Shown: positions 1 through 6,648, numbered from the stretch's first letter. The stretch is 6,805 nt of DNA from Alphaproteobacteria bacterium (GCA_018828205.1 JAHJWA010000103.1:1-6805); one strand, 5' to 3'. A program made the numbers and translations. The notes: generated by a model not told the origin, from the letters alone.

Positions 1-2059
1 GCAATTCGCCCAGCAGCGCCTGGACGCGCAGCAGAAAACGCGAGGGGATCGCCGGCCCCGCCTCGTCGCGCGCGGCGCGGCTGAGCACCACTTCGGGCGC
101 GCCAAGCGCGCCGGCGAGATCATGCGCCGACAGCCCGCTGCGAAACTCGGCTCCGGGCACGCCCAGCGCGCGCAGCACCGTCGGCGCCAGCAGCGCATCG
201 ACCCCGCCGCGCGGCGGCCAGACGCCTTCGTTGAGCCCGGCGCAGATCACCAGCTCGGCGCGGCTCATCCGTGCTTCGAGCAGGCCGTAGATCGCGACGC
301 GCGGGTGACCGCCATAGGGCGGGCGGACCGCGACCTCGTCCATCGCATCGCGCAGCACGATATCGAGATCATCGGTGTCGACATGGGTCTCCGCCGCGCG
401 CGCGTGGAACCGCAGATCCTCGACGAAGCGCGCCAGCGCGCGTCCATCCTCGCGCGCCCACAGGCTGTCGCCGCACAGCGCCTCGCCGGCGATGGCGAGA
501 CGGTCGAGCAGATCGTCGAGGGGTTCCGCGCCCGCGCTCTCGACCAGCGGCACCAGCGCAGAGCGCAGCGCGCTCCACCATTCCGCCAGCCCCGCCGCAT
601 GCTTGCCGAGCTTCGCCACCAGATCGTCGAGCGGTTCGAGCCCCTCGCGCGGTCGTGGCCCGCGCAATTCGCGCTCGACGATCCGCGCCTGCGCCAGCCA
701 TTGGCGGCGATCCATCCCGCCATGGACCAGCGGGTGCGTCGCCAGCGCCATCAGCGCGACCGGCGCCGCGCCCTTGGCGGCGACCTCTGCCAGCAGCAGC
801 AGCAGCCGCCCCGCAGCGGTGTGCGACAGCGGGCGTCCCGCGGAATCGTCCGCGACGATTTCCCAGCGCGCCAGATGATGGACCACGCGGCGCGCCAGCG
901 CGCGATCGGGGGTGATCACCGCGATGCGCCTTTCGGGGGTCTCGAGCGCCTCGCGCACGAGGAGCGCGATCGCCTGCGCCTCCTCCTCGGGATTGGCGGC
1001 CTGCATAACACGGACGTTGGACAGTCGGCGCTTGTCGGCAGGCAGATCGACCCATGCGCGGCTGGCCTGCGGCGGCAGGAACAGGTTGGAAATCGCCTGG
1101 CTGCGCTCGGGCGGCGCGGCGGCGGCGCCCCTGCGGTGCCATGGCTGCACCTCCTCGCGCGCCACGCCCATGCGGTTGAGCAGCAGTTTGAGATGGTATT
1201 GCGGATGCGCCACCGCGTCGCCCCGGGCGAAGGGCTCCGCCCCCGGCTCGGGCGCCGCACCGGCGCGGCCCAGCTCGTCCCACACCGCATCGGACAGCGA
1301 GAGATCGAGATCGGGCAGCACCACCGCGCCCTCGGGCAGCAGGCTGACCACGCGGAGCAGTTCCGCCAGCGCGGGCGCGGCGCTGGTCACCCCCGCAGCG
1401 ACGATCGGGGTTGCGGGCGGCGCCTCGCGCCAGCGCCGGGCGGCGTGTTCGAACAATCGGTTGCGCCGCGCCGCGCTGTCGACCGCGCCTTGTTGGTCCA
1501 GCCATGCCAGCCAGCGCGCCTGCACCCGTGCGAAGGTCCTGAGCGAGGCCTGCCAATGCGCCGAGAGATCGCCGACCAGCTGCAGAACGTTCTCGCCGAC
1601 CAGTTCCTCGGGCCCGATACCCTCGACCAGCAGCCGGTCCATGGCGGCGCCGGTTTCGCGCGCGAGCCGCAGCAGCGTCGCCCCTTTGGGCGCGTCGCTG
1701 CCCATCTCCTCGCCGATCAGCCACGCCAGCGCCAGCCAGCGACGCGTCGGGTCGATCGCGCGGGGAATATCCGGCGCGCCGAGCGGGTCGAGCAGACTGC
1801 CCAGCGCCTCGTCGAGATCGAGATCGCCGACCACCGCCATGCGCGGCATCAGCAGCCCGGCGCGGTCCTCCTCGCCGGCGTGGCGGATGAAGGCCTCGGT
1901 GATAATGCGCTGGGCCCGCGAACTCGGCAGCAGCAGCGTCAGCCTTGCCAGCCCGAATTCCGGATCGCGGTAACGCGGCGCCAGCCCCGCCACCAGCGCA
2001 TCGGCAAAGCCGCGGTGCGCGGCGATCGAGTATATCCGCGGGTGGCGCGCTTCAGCCAC
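1..2059 (-). CDS. addB: AddB, helicase/nuclease subunit of the AddAB double-strand-break repair complex (alphaproteobacterial type), N-terminal 686 residues
   Basis: AddB pairs with AddA to resect double-strand DNA ends for RecA-dependent recombination in the cytoplasm. I translated large parts of this frame by hand from the sequence; every stretch read was open and in register, with no sign of a frameshift. Recognisable family segments are LLLPSSRAQR (residues 42-51), HLKLLLNRMG in the middle, VITPDR (381-386), ADDSAGRPL (403-411) and LNEGVWP (609-615), followed near the window edge by PSRFLLRVQALLG. No Walker A (GxxxxGKT) is visible in the N-terminal region, where a canonical ATP-hydrolysing helicase would carry one; from memory this is normal for the alphaproteobacterial AddB type. 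The C-terminal nuclease domain, expected in a protein of roughly 1000 residues, lies outside the window. The start is a GTG (2057-2059) that overlaps the murU stop by 8 bases; the next in-frame methionine is only near residue 71, inside conserved sequence. There is no strong Shine-Dalgarno, so translation is probably coupled to murU. addA is expected next, beyond the left edge. Confidence 0.95.
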   Translation of the reverse strand, partial: MAEARHPRIYSIAAHRGFADALVAGLAPRYRDPEFGLARLTLLLPSSRAQRIITEAFIRHAGEEDRAGLLMPRMAVVGDLDLDEALGSLLDPLGAPDIPRAIDPTRRWLALAWLIGEEMGSDAPKGATLLRLARETGAAMDRLLVEGIGPEELVGENVLQLVGDLSAHWQASLRTFARVQARWLAWLDQQGAVDSAARRNRLFEHAARRWREAPPATPIVAAGVTSAAPALAELLRVVSLLPEGAVVLPDLDLSLSDAVWDELGRAGAAPEPGAEPFARGDAVAHPQYHLKLLLNRMGVAREEVQPWHRRGAAAAPPERSQAISNLFLPPQASRAWVDLPADKRRLSNVRVMQAANPEEEAQAIALLVREALETPERRIAVITPDRALARRVVHHLARWEIVADDSAGRPLSHTAAGRLLLLLAEVAAKGAAPVALMALATHPLVHGGMDRRQWLAQARIVERELRGPRPREGLEPLDDLVAKLGKHAAGLAEWWSALRSALVPLVESAGAEPLDDLLDRLAIAGEALCGDSLWAREDGRALARFVEDLRFHARAAETHVDTDDLDIVLRDAMDEVAVRPPYGGHPRVAIYGLLEARMSRAELVICAGLNEGVWPPRGGVDALLAPTVLRALGVPGAEFRSGLSAHDLAGALGAPEVVLSRAARDEAGPAIPSRFLLRVQALLGEL

Positions 2060-2774
2060 CCCGAAGCACTTCGGCGGCGGTCTTGACGTGCTCGGGTCGC
2101 CCGACCTCGATCCAGCGCCCGGTAAAGGCCGCGCCATAGAGCCGCCCCTCGCCGATCGCACGATCCCACAGCACATTGGTCGAGAACGAACCCTCCGGCG
2201 GATCGCGCAGCAGGCGGTGCGAAAGCAGCTGTATCCCGGTGAAGATGAAGGGGGCGATCCGCGAGGGTAGCTTGCGGCTGAGCCGCCCGCCGCCATCCAT
2301 GTAGAAATCGCCGGGGCCGGTGAAATTATAGGTCTGGTTGTGCGGGACCAGCAGCAGCAGCGCATCCATCCGCTCGGCGTCCCAGACCGCCGAGAGATCG
2401 GCGAAGGCGTTGCGCGGACCGTCGAGCCAGATGCTGTCGGCGTTGGAGCAGAACACCGGATCGGGAAGCAATCCCGCATCGCGCGCCTTGGCCAGCCCGC
2501 CGCCGGTTTCGAGCAGCGTCTCGCGCTCGTCGGAAATCACCACCTCGGGCGCGGTTCGATCGCGCACATGCGCCTCGAGCGCATCCGCGAGGTAGTGGAC
2601 GTTGACCACCGCCCGCGCGATCCCCGCCTCGGCAAGCCGGTCGAGCGTGTAGTCGATCAGCGGCTTGCCCGCGACGCGGACCAGCGGCTTGGGCTGGCTG
2701 GCGGTGAGCGGGCGCATCCTCTTGCCTAGCCCCGCGGCCATGACCATCGCGGTGTCGGAGACCAGAGCGGTCAC
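2052..2774 (-). CDS. murU: N-acetylmuramate-1-phosphate uridylyltransferase (MurU-like nucleotidyltransferase)
   Basis: A 240-residue sugar-nucleotidyltransferase of the RmlA/GlmU-type fold. In the MurU pathway it joins UTP and MurNAc-1-phosphate to give UDP-MurNAc, returning cell-wall sugar to peptidoglycan synthesis without the fosfomycin-sensitive MurA route. Seen in the sequence: the nucleotide-binding signature MAAGLGKRMRPLT (12-24), PKPL (28-31), ETGGGLAKA (89-97), the metal-binding NADS with D113 (111-114), and a C-terminal WIEVGRPEH (221-229). The family usually has Asp in this last motif (W-x-D-x-G), whereas Glu is present here. The start is a GTG at 2772-2774 forming GTGA with the amgK stop (4-base overlap). 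An ATG nine codons further in is possible but would lose the coupling. Longer upstream starts would run deep into amgK and are not credible. The assignment to MurU, rather than another sugar-phosphate nucleotidyltransferase, rests on adjacency to amgK; the exact sugar substrate is inferred. Confidence 0.87.
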   Translation of the reverse strand: MTALVSDTAMVMAAGLGKRMRPLTASQPKPLVRVAGKPLIDYTLDRLAEAGIARAVVNVHYLADALEAHVRDRTAPEVVISDERETLLETGGGLAKARDAGLLPDPVFCSNADSIWLDGPRNAFADLSAVWDAERMDALLLLVPHNQTYNFTGPGDFYMDGGGRLSRKLPSRIAPFIFTGIQLLSHRLLRDPPEGSFSTNVLWDRAIGEGRLYGAAFTGRWIEVGRPEHVKTAAEVLRGG

Positions 2775-3745
2775 GCGATCGTCCCGCCGCTGCGCTCGCG
2801 CAATTCCTGCGGAACATTCGCGTCGAACCAGCGCGCGACCGGGCCCAGCGCGGGATGGCGCAGGTCGCGCTCCATCGCCTTCCATACCCGCGGGATCAGC
2901 GCGAGATAGCGCGGCTTGCCGTCGCGCTTCGCAAGCCGCGTGAAGATGCCGACGATCTTGGCGTTGCGCTGCGCGCCCAGCCGGGCGTAATCCGCCTCGA
3001 ACTCGGCGTCGGCATCCGTTGCGGCGCAATAGCGGTCGAGCATCGCGCGTTCGAGTTCGACCGACACCTCGCGCCGCGCATCCTGCAGCAGCGAGACCAG
3101 ATCATAGGCCCGGTGCCCGACCAGCGCGTCCTGGAAATCGATCAGCCCCTGCGTATCATCGGGGGGCAGCATGATGTTCTCCGCATGATAATCGCGCAGC
3201 ACCGTCACCCCGGGGTGCTGGCGCGGCAGCAGCGGTTCGAGCACCGCGCGCCAGGCGGCGGCAAAGCCCGCCTCGTCGACCGACAGCCCGGCGGCGGGGC
3301 AGAACCATTCGGTGAACAGGCCCGCCTCGCGCTGATAGACCGCCATATCGTAAGGCTCGAAATCGCCGGGTGGCTTGCGGTGCAGTTCGACCAGCGCATC
3401 GACCGCGCCGCCATAGACCGCGCGCTCCTCCTCGGGATAATCGTCGAGCCATTCGCGCATCCGCCGGTCGCCGAAATCCTCGGTCAGCACCCAGCCCTCC
3501 TGCGCGCGTTCGGCGAGGATCCGCGGCGCGCGCATGCCGTGCTGGCCCAGCCAGCGCGCAACGAACAGAAACGGGCGCGGGTCTTCCTCGGGTGGCGGGG
3601 CATGCATCAGCATCGCCGTCTCGCCGTCGCGATGCAGCCGGAAATAGCGCCGGAACGAGGCATCGCCGGGCAGCGGAGCGATCTCCGCCCCGCTCCAGCC
3701 GGCATGGTCGATAAAGGAATGAAGTCCGTCGGGAAGTTCGGTCAT
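2771..3745 (-). CDS. amgK: Anomeric MurNAc/GlcNAc kinase AmgK (aminoglycoside-phosphotransferase family)
   Basis: A 324-residue soluble kinase of the APH/choline-kinase fold. AmgK phosphorylates C1 of MurNAc (and GlcNAc) released during cell-wall turnover, supplying MurU. Visible motifs: GDASFRRYFRL (27-37), a glycine/phosphate-loop-like segment of the N lobe; EDFGDRRM (89-96), a hinge region; the catalytic loop LRDYHAEN with catalytic D185 and N190 (183-190); and the metal-binding IDFQDA with D203 (202-207), followed by YDLVSLLQDARR (214-225). Length is normal for the family. The start ATG forms an ATGA overlap with the tsaE stop, with a modest AAGG about nine bases upstream; the frame stays open upstream, but that would only extend it into tsaE. 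It is followed directly by murU, the same pair that acts in peptidoglycan recycling in Pseudomonas putida and Caulobacter. Similar proteins are often annotated only as 'phosphotransferase' or, misleadingly, as aminoglycoside resistance; nothing here suggests drug resistance. Confidence 0.88.
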   Translation of the reverse strand: MTELPDGLHSFIDHAGWSGAEIAPLPGDASFRRYFRLHRDGETAMLMHAPPPEEDPRPFLFVARWLGQHGMRAPRILAERAQEGWVLTEDFGDRRMREWLDDYPEEERAVYGGAVDALVELHRKPPGDFEPYDMAVYQREAGLFTEWFCPAAGLSVDEAGFAAAWRAVLEPLLPRQHPGVTVLRDYHAENIMLPPDDTQGLIDFQDALVGHRAYDLVSLLQDARREVSVELERAMLDRYCAATDADAEFEADYARLGAQRNAKIVGIFTRLAKRDGKPRYLALIPRVWKAMERDLRHPALGPVARWFDANVPQELRERSGGTIA

Positions 3746-4179
3746 GGCATGCGGCCTTGCCAAGCTAAGCCGGCTTCCACAATGGCGCGCCGCCCCTCGC
3801 CCACCTTTTCCAGCGTGACCGAGAGGCACCCTGCCTCATGCGCGAAGCCGCCGGCGCGTTCCGGCCATTCGGCCAATAGCGCCGCGCCCTCGCGGTAATC
3901 CTCGAGCCCCAGCTCCTCCGCCTCGCGCGGATCCTCGAGACGGTAGAAATCGGCATGGACCATGGGCGGCTCGAGCGATTCGTAGCTCTCGACGATGGTG
4001 AAGGTCGGCGACGGCACCTCGCCGCGATGCCCCAGCGCTGCCAGCACCGCGCGCGCCAGCGTGGTCTTGCCCGCCCCCAGCTCGCCCGACAGCGCCACGA
4101 CATCGCCCGCGCGCAGCCTCGCGGCGATCCGCTGGCCGAGGCTTTCCATCGCCGCGAGATCGGGGAGTTCGACGATCAT
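3742..4179 (-). CDS. tsaE: tRNA t6A37 threonylcarbamoyltransferase complex ATPase subunit TsaE
   Basis: A 145-residue P-loop ATPase. TsaE works with TsaB and TsaD to drive cycles of N6-threonylcarbamoyl-adenosine formation at position 37 of ANN-decoding tRNAs; it is cytoplasmic and usually essential. In sequence order: Walker A GELGAGKTT (32-40), the SPTF motif (57-60), the characteristic VHADFYRLEDP (74-84) containing the Walker B-like aspartate, ELGLEDY (89-95), and EWPE (104-107). Length and motif order match the family (about 140-160 residues) with no missing key residue. The ATG overlaps the divL stop as ATGA, and the TGA overlaps the amgK ATG by four bases. No strong Shine-Dalgarno precedes the start, which fits coupling to translation of divL. 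Its place between a cell-cycle regulator and cell-wall recycling genes is an operon association, not evidence of a shared function. Confidence 0.96.
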   Translation of the reverse strand: MIVELPDLAAMESLGQRIAARLRAGDVVALSGELGAGKTTLARAVLAALGHRGEVPSPTFTIVESYESLEPPMVHADFYRLEDPREAEELGLEDYREGAALLAEWPERAGGFAHEAGCLSVTLEKVGEGRRAIVEAGLAWQGRMP

Positions 4180-6518
4180 GGCAGGGTGATCGTCGCGCTG
4201 GTGCCCACGCCCTTGCGGGTGTGGATCTCGAGCGTGCCGCCATGCGCCTCGATCAGATGCCGGGCGAGCGGGATGCCCAGCCCCTGCCGCCGCTCGATCC
4301 CCTTGCCGTCGCGCGTCGGCCGGATGCCTTCGAGCGCGCGCGCCAGCTCGTGCTGGGTCATGCCGCGACCATTGTCGGCGATGGTGATCTTGGTGACGCC
4401 CTTGGTCTGGCGCAGCTCGACCGAAATCTTGCCGTCGCGCGGCGTAGCGGCGATGGCATTGTCGAGCAGATGCGCGATCGCGCGGCGCATCTGCTGCGGA
4501 TCGGCCTCGACCTTCTTGCCCGGATCGCCGCGCAGGTCGAGCGTCAGCCCGGCCTCGACGATCGCGCCTTCGCGCTTGCGCACCACCTGCGTGATCAGAG
4601 GGAGCAGTTCGAGCTTTTGCTTGGACAGCGGCATCAGCCCCGCCTCGCTCTGCGACAGGTCGAGGACATTCTCGACCTGCTCGGTCAGCTTGCCGACCGA
4701 GAGCGAGATCGCCTCGGCATAGTCGCGCGCCTGCGGGGTCAGCTCGCCCGCCACCCCGCTGGTGAGCAATTCGGCGAAACCGCCGATCGAGGTCAGCGGG
4801 GTGCGGAATTCATAGCTCATATTGGCGAGGAAGCGCGTCATCACCGCATCGGCCTCCTCGAGCGCGCGGTTGCGTTCGCGCAGCGCTTCCTCGGCCTGGC
4901 GCGAGGCGGTGACGTCGAGCACGGTGAGCAGGCCATTGCCATCGGGGAGCGGCACGCCGGCGAATTCGAGCGTGCGCCCATCGTTGAGCTGGACCGTGCC
5001 CTGCTTCTTCTTGCGATCGAGCGTGGCCGAGCGGATCACCAGATTGATCGTGCCGATCTGCTTGGGGTCGGCGAGCTGCTGGGTGATCGCCTCGAGCAGG
5101 TCCTCGGCCATCGGGTGGCCGTCGAGCGCCTCGGGATCGAGCCCCCAGACGCCGGTGAAGCTGCGGTTCCACAGCTCGAGATGGCCGTCGGGCGCGAACA
5201 CCGCGAGCGCTTCGAACAGATTGTCGAAAGTCGCGGTCCGCGTGCGCAGCAGCGTGTCGCGCGTGGCGGACAGCGCCAGCTGTTCGGTGCGGTCCTCCGC
5301 GATCATCACCAGCCCGCCATCGGGCATCGGCTGCGCGACGATCCGCAGATGGGTCGAATCGGGCAGCGGCCAGGCCTCGTCCTGCGTCTCGTCGGAGAGG
5401 AACCATTCGCCCAGCTCGGCGCGCCAGGCGGGGAAATCGCGCACCTCGGGGATGCGCCCGTTCTCGCGCGCCACCATCAGCATCTGCTCGAAGCTCGTGC
5501 GGTCGTTGACGATCCCGGGGGGGAGCGCGAAGACGCGGTGGAACGGCTGGTTGGCGAAGGTCATCCGCCGCCGGGAGTCGAACTGCGCCACCCCGATCGA
5601 GAGCTGGTCGAGCATCGAGCGCTGTGCTTCGCGGAAGGCGCGGAACTCGCGCGCCTGCTCCTCCATCTCCTCGATATCGACCGCATAGCCCGCGATCCCC
5701 TCGCCGATGAGCGGGAGATCGGTCACGCGCATGGTCCGGCGCGCGCCCTTGATCGTGGCGCTGACGATGCGCTCGATCGGCTTGCGGCGTTCGCCCGCCT
5801 GGCTCGCGACCTCCGCCGCGCTGACCCCGTCGACCTTTTCGATCAGCTCGATCTGCTTCGCAACGACCTCGTCGGGGCTCTGCGCGCCGACCGCGGCGAC
5901 ATAGGCGGTGTTGACCAGCCGCAACTGCATCTGCGGGCTGCGGAACCACATCGGCATCGGCGCGGCCTCGATCAGCCCGACCAGCGCCCCGAAGTCCTCA
6001 CGCGCGCGCGCGGTTTCCTCGCGCAGCGTGCCGAGCTCCTTCTCGCTTTCGCTGAAATCGAACACCCAGACCAGCGCCGCCCCGCTGGGCGAGACATTGG
6101 GATCGGCCAGCGATCCGCGCAGCGCCAGCGCCCGCTGCGAGCCCTTGGGGCGCACGGTCATCCGGAAGGGCGCTGCAGTCTTCTGCGTGCGCCGGACATG
6201 GGTGGTGAGCTGTTCGAGCTGGTCTTCCTCGAGCCCGCCGGGGCCGGCGGGCGAGAGTTCGCTGAGATATTGCGGCACCGCGCCCAGCCCCAGCCAGCCC
6301 GCCAGCCGGTCGGGAGCCTCGATCCGGCCATCGGCGCGGACCAGCAGCGGGATCGCTGGCGATTCCTCGATCATCCGCGACAGCCGCCGCACCGCGCGCT
6401 TGGTCCCCTCGGCGGCCTGCACCCTCGTGCTCGCGCGGATCATGATCCAGCCCGCCGCGACGGTCCACAGCGCAAGCAGCAGACCGATCAGCGTGAGCAG
6501 GAGTGGGGAGGAATCCAT
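4176..6518 (-). CDS. divL: DivL-like cell-cycle regulator: membrane-anchored multi-PAS protein of the histidine-kinase family with Tyr in the H-box
   Basis: A 780-residue protein. A single N-terminal membrane segment (about 4-27) with no periplasmic domain is followed by a possible degenerate PAS (48-158), a short charged coiled-coil (158-178), and three PAS regions (about 174-283, 298-413, 428-540). A coiled-coil then leads into the HisKA dimerisation domain (about 556-625) and the HATPase domain (about 668-780). The H-box reads NMSYEFRTPL, so Tyr569 (codon TAT at 4812-4814) replaces the phospho-accepting histidine. The ATPase motifs remain: N-box LLDNA (N687), G1 DNGRGM (715-720) and G2 GLGI (746-749). 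Known of the family: Caulobacter DivL has this tyrosine, a similar length and several PAS domains, binds the response regulator DivK, and controls the kinase CckA and hence CtrA. That role here is inferred. The ATG at 6516-6518 is preferred because it directly precedes the membrane segment; a TTG at 6554 would add 12 residues. No convincing promoter is seen in 6519-6608. If this is not DivL, it is another sensor-kinase paralogue that has lost its histidine. Confidence 0.86.
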   Translation of the reverse strand: MDSSPLLLTLIGLLLALWTVAAGWIMIRASTRVQAAEGTKRAVRRLSRMIEESPAIPLLVRADGRIEAPDRLAGWLGLGAVPQYLSELSPAGPGGLEEDQLEQLTTHVRRTQKTAAPFRMTVRPKGSQRALALRGSLADPNVSPSGAALVWVFDFSESEKELGTLREETARAREDFGALVGLIEAAPMPMWFRSPQMQLRLVNTAYVAAVGAQSPDEVVAKQIELIEKVDGVSAAEVASQAGERRKPIERIVSATIKGARRTMRVTDLPLIGEGIAGYAVDIEEMEEQAREFRAFREAQRSMLDQLSIGVAQFDSRRRMTFANQPFHRVFALPPGIVNDRTSFEQMLMVARENGRIPEVRDFPAWRAELGEWFLSDETQDEAWPLPDSTHLRIVAQPMPDGGLVMIAEDRTEQLALSATRDTLLRTRTATFDNLFEALAVFAPDGHLELWNRSFTGVWGLDPEALDGHPMAEDLLEAITQQLADPKQIGTINLVIRSATLDRKKKQGTVQLNDGRTLEFAGVPLPDGNGLLTVLDVTASRQAEEALRERNRALEEADAVMTRFLANMSYEFRTPLTSIGGFAELLTSGVAGELTPQARDYAEAISLSVGKLTEQVENVLDLSQSEAGLMPLSKQKLELLPLITQVVRKREGAIVEAGLTLDLRGDPGKKVEADPQQMRRAIAHLLDNAIAATPRDGKISVELRQTKGVTKITIADNGRGMTQHELARALEGIRPTRDGKGIERRQGLGIPLARHLIEAHGGTLEIHTRKGVGTSATITLP

Positions 6519-6599
6519 CGCCGTCCAGCTATGCGCGAGTGGACGACGATGCAATGGGCTAGGTCCGCGCCGCCCCCCGGCTGGCTGCGTTGCCGATCA

Positions 6600-6648
6600 C
6601 AAAGAGCACGGGGTCCGGGACTGCGCATCCGCAGCGCCCCGGACCCCG
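6600..6648 (-). terminator. Probable intrinsic terminator of ahcY
   Basis: An 11-base perfect inverted repeat (6609-6619 with 6638-6648, arm CGGGGTCCGGG) encloses a second perfect 5-base repeat (CTGCG at 6621-6625 with CGCAG at 6630-6634) around a four-base loop. Together they form one long hairpin with a small asymmetric internal bulge. It begins five bases after the ahcY stop. On the minus strand it is followed by GCTCTTTGTG, a short and imperfect T-rich stretch, so termination may be incomplete and some read-through into divL is plausible. No coding sequence crosses it. Confidence 0.75.

Noticed and set aside
791..805. (CAG)5 trinucleotide repeat
   Set aside because: It encodes a Leu5 run within a conserved helix of AddB; slippage would not change the frame, and CTG is the dominant Leu codon here.
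369..1724. 451-residue open frame on the minus strand
   Set aside because: Out-of-frame shadow of addB, of low-complexity Arg/Ala/Gly composition; the true addB frame carries the conserved segments.
122..2086. 654-residue open frame on the plus strand
   Set aside because: Its codons align exactly with those of addB on the opposite strand. It is Arg/Ala/Gln-rich with no recognisable motif, and is open because TCA, CTA and TTA codons are rare in this GC-rich gene.
2775..3029. N-terminal extension of the MurU reading frame upstream of the GTG
   Set aside because: The extra residues are the out-of-frame image of the amgK C-terminus, and the nucleotide-binding signature sits right after the GTG start.
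3746..3829. 28-residue N-terminal extension of AmgK
   Set aside because: It would lie within tsaE; the ATGA junction gives a better start and a normal family length.
2855..3898. 347-residue plus-strand open frame across amgK and tsaE
   Set aside because: Antisense to two genes with clear catalytic motifs; no family signature of its own and it spans a gene junction.
3955..4722. 255-residue plus-strand open frame
   Set aside because: Antisense to tsaE and the 3' end of divL; Ser/Arg-rich with no motif.
4810..5949. 379-residue minus-strand open frame
   Set aside because: Alternative frame inside divL; composition is typical of a GC-rich shadow and it lacks PAS or kinase motifs.
6519..6554. 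TTG start adding 12 residues to DivL
   Set aside because: The ATG at 6516-6518 directly precedes the membrane helix; the extension is polar, and TTG starts are uncommon.
6519..6608. Possible promoter with TTGCAT and ATAGCT elements before divL
   Set aside because: Both elements match consensus poorly, and the -10 would lie only about ten bases from the start codon; no CtrA-type TTAA-N7-TTAA site was seen.
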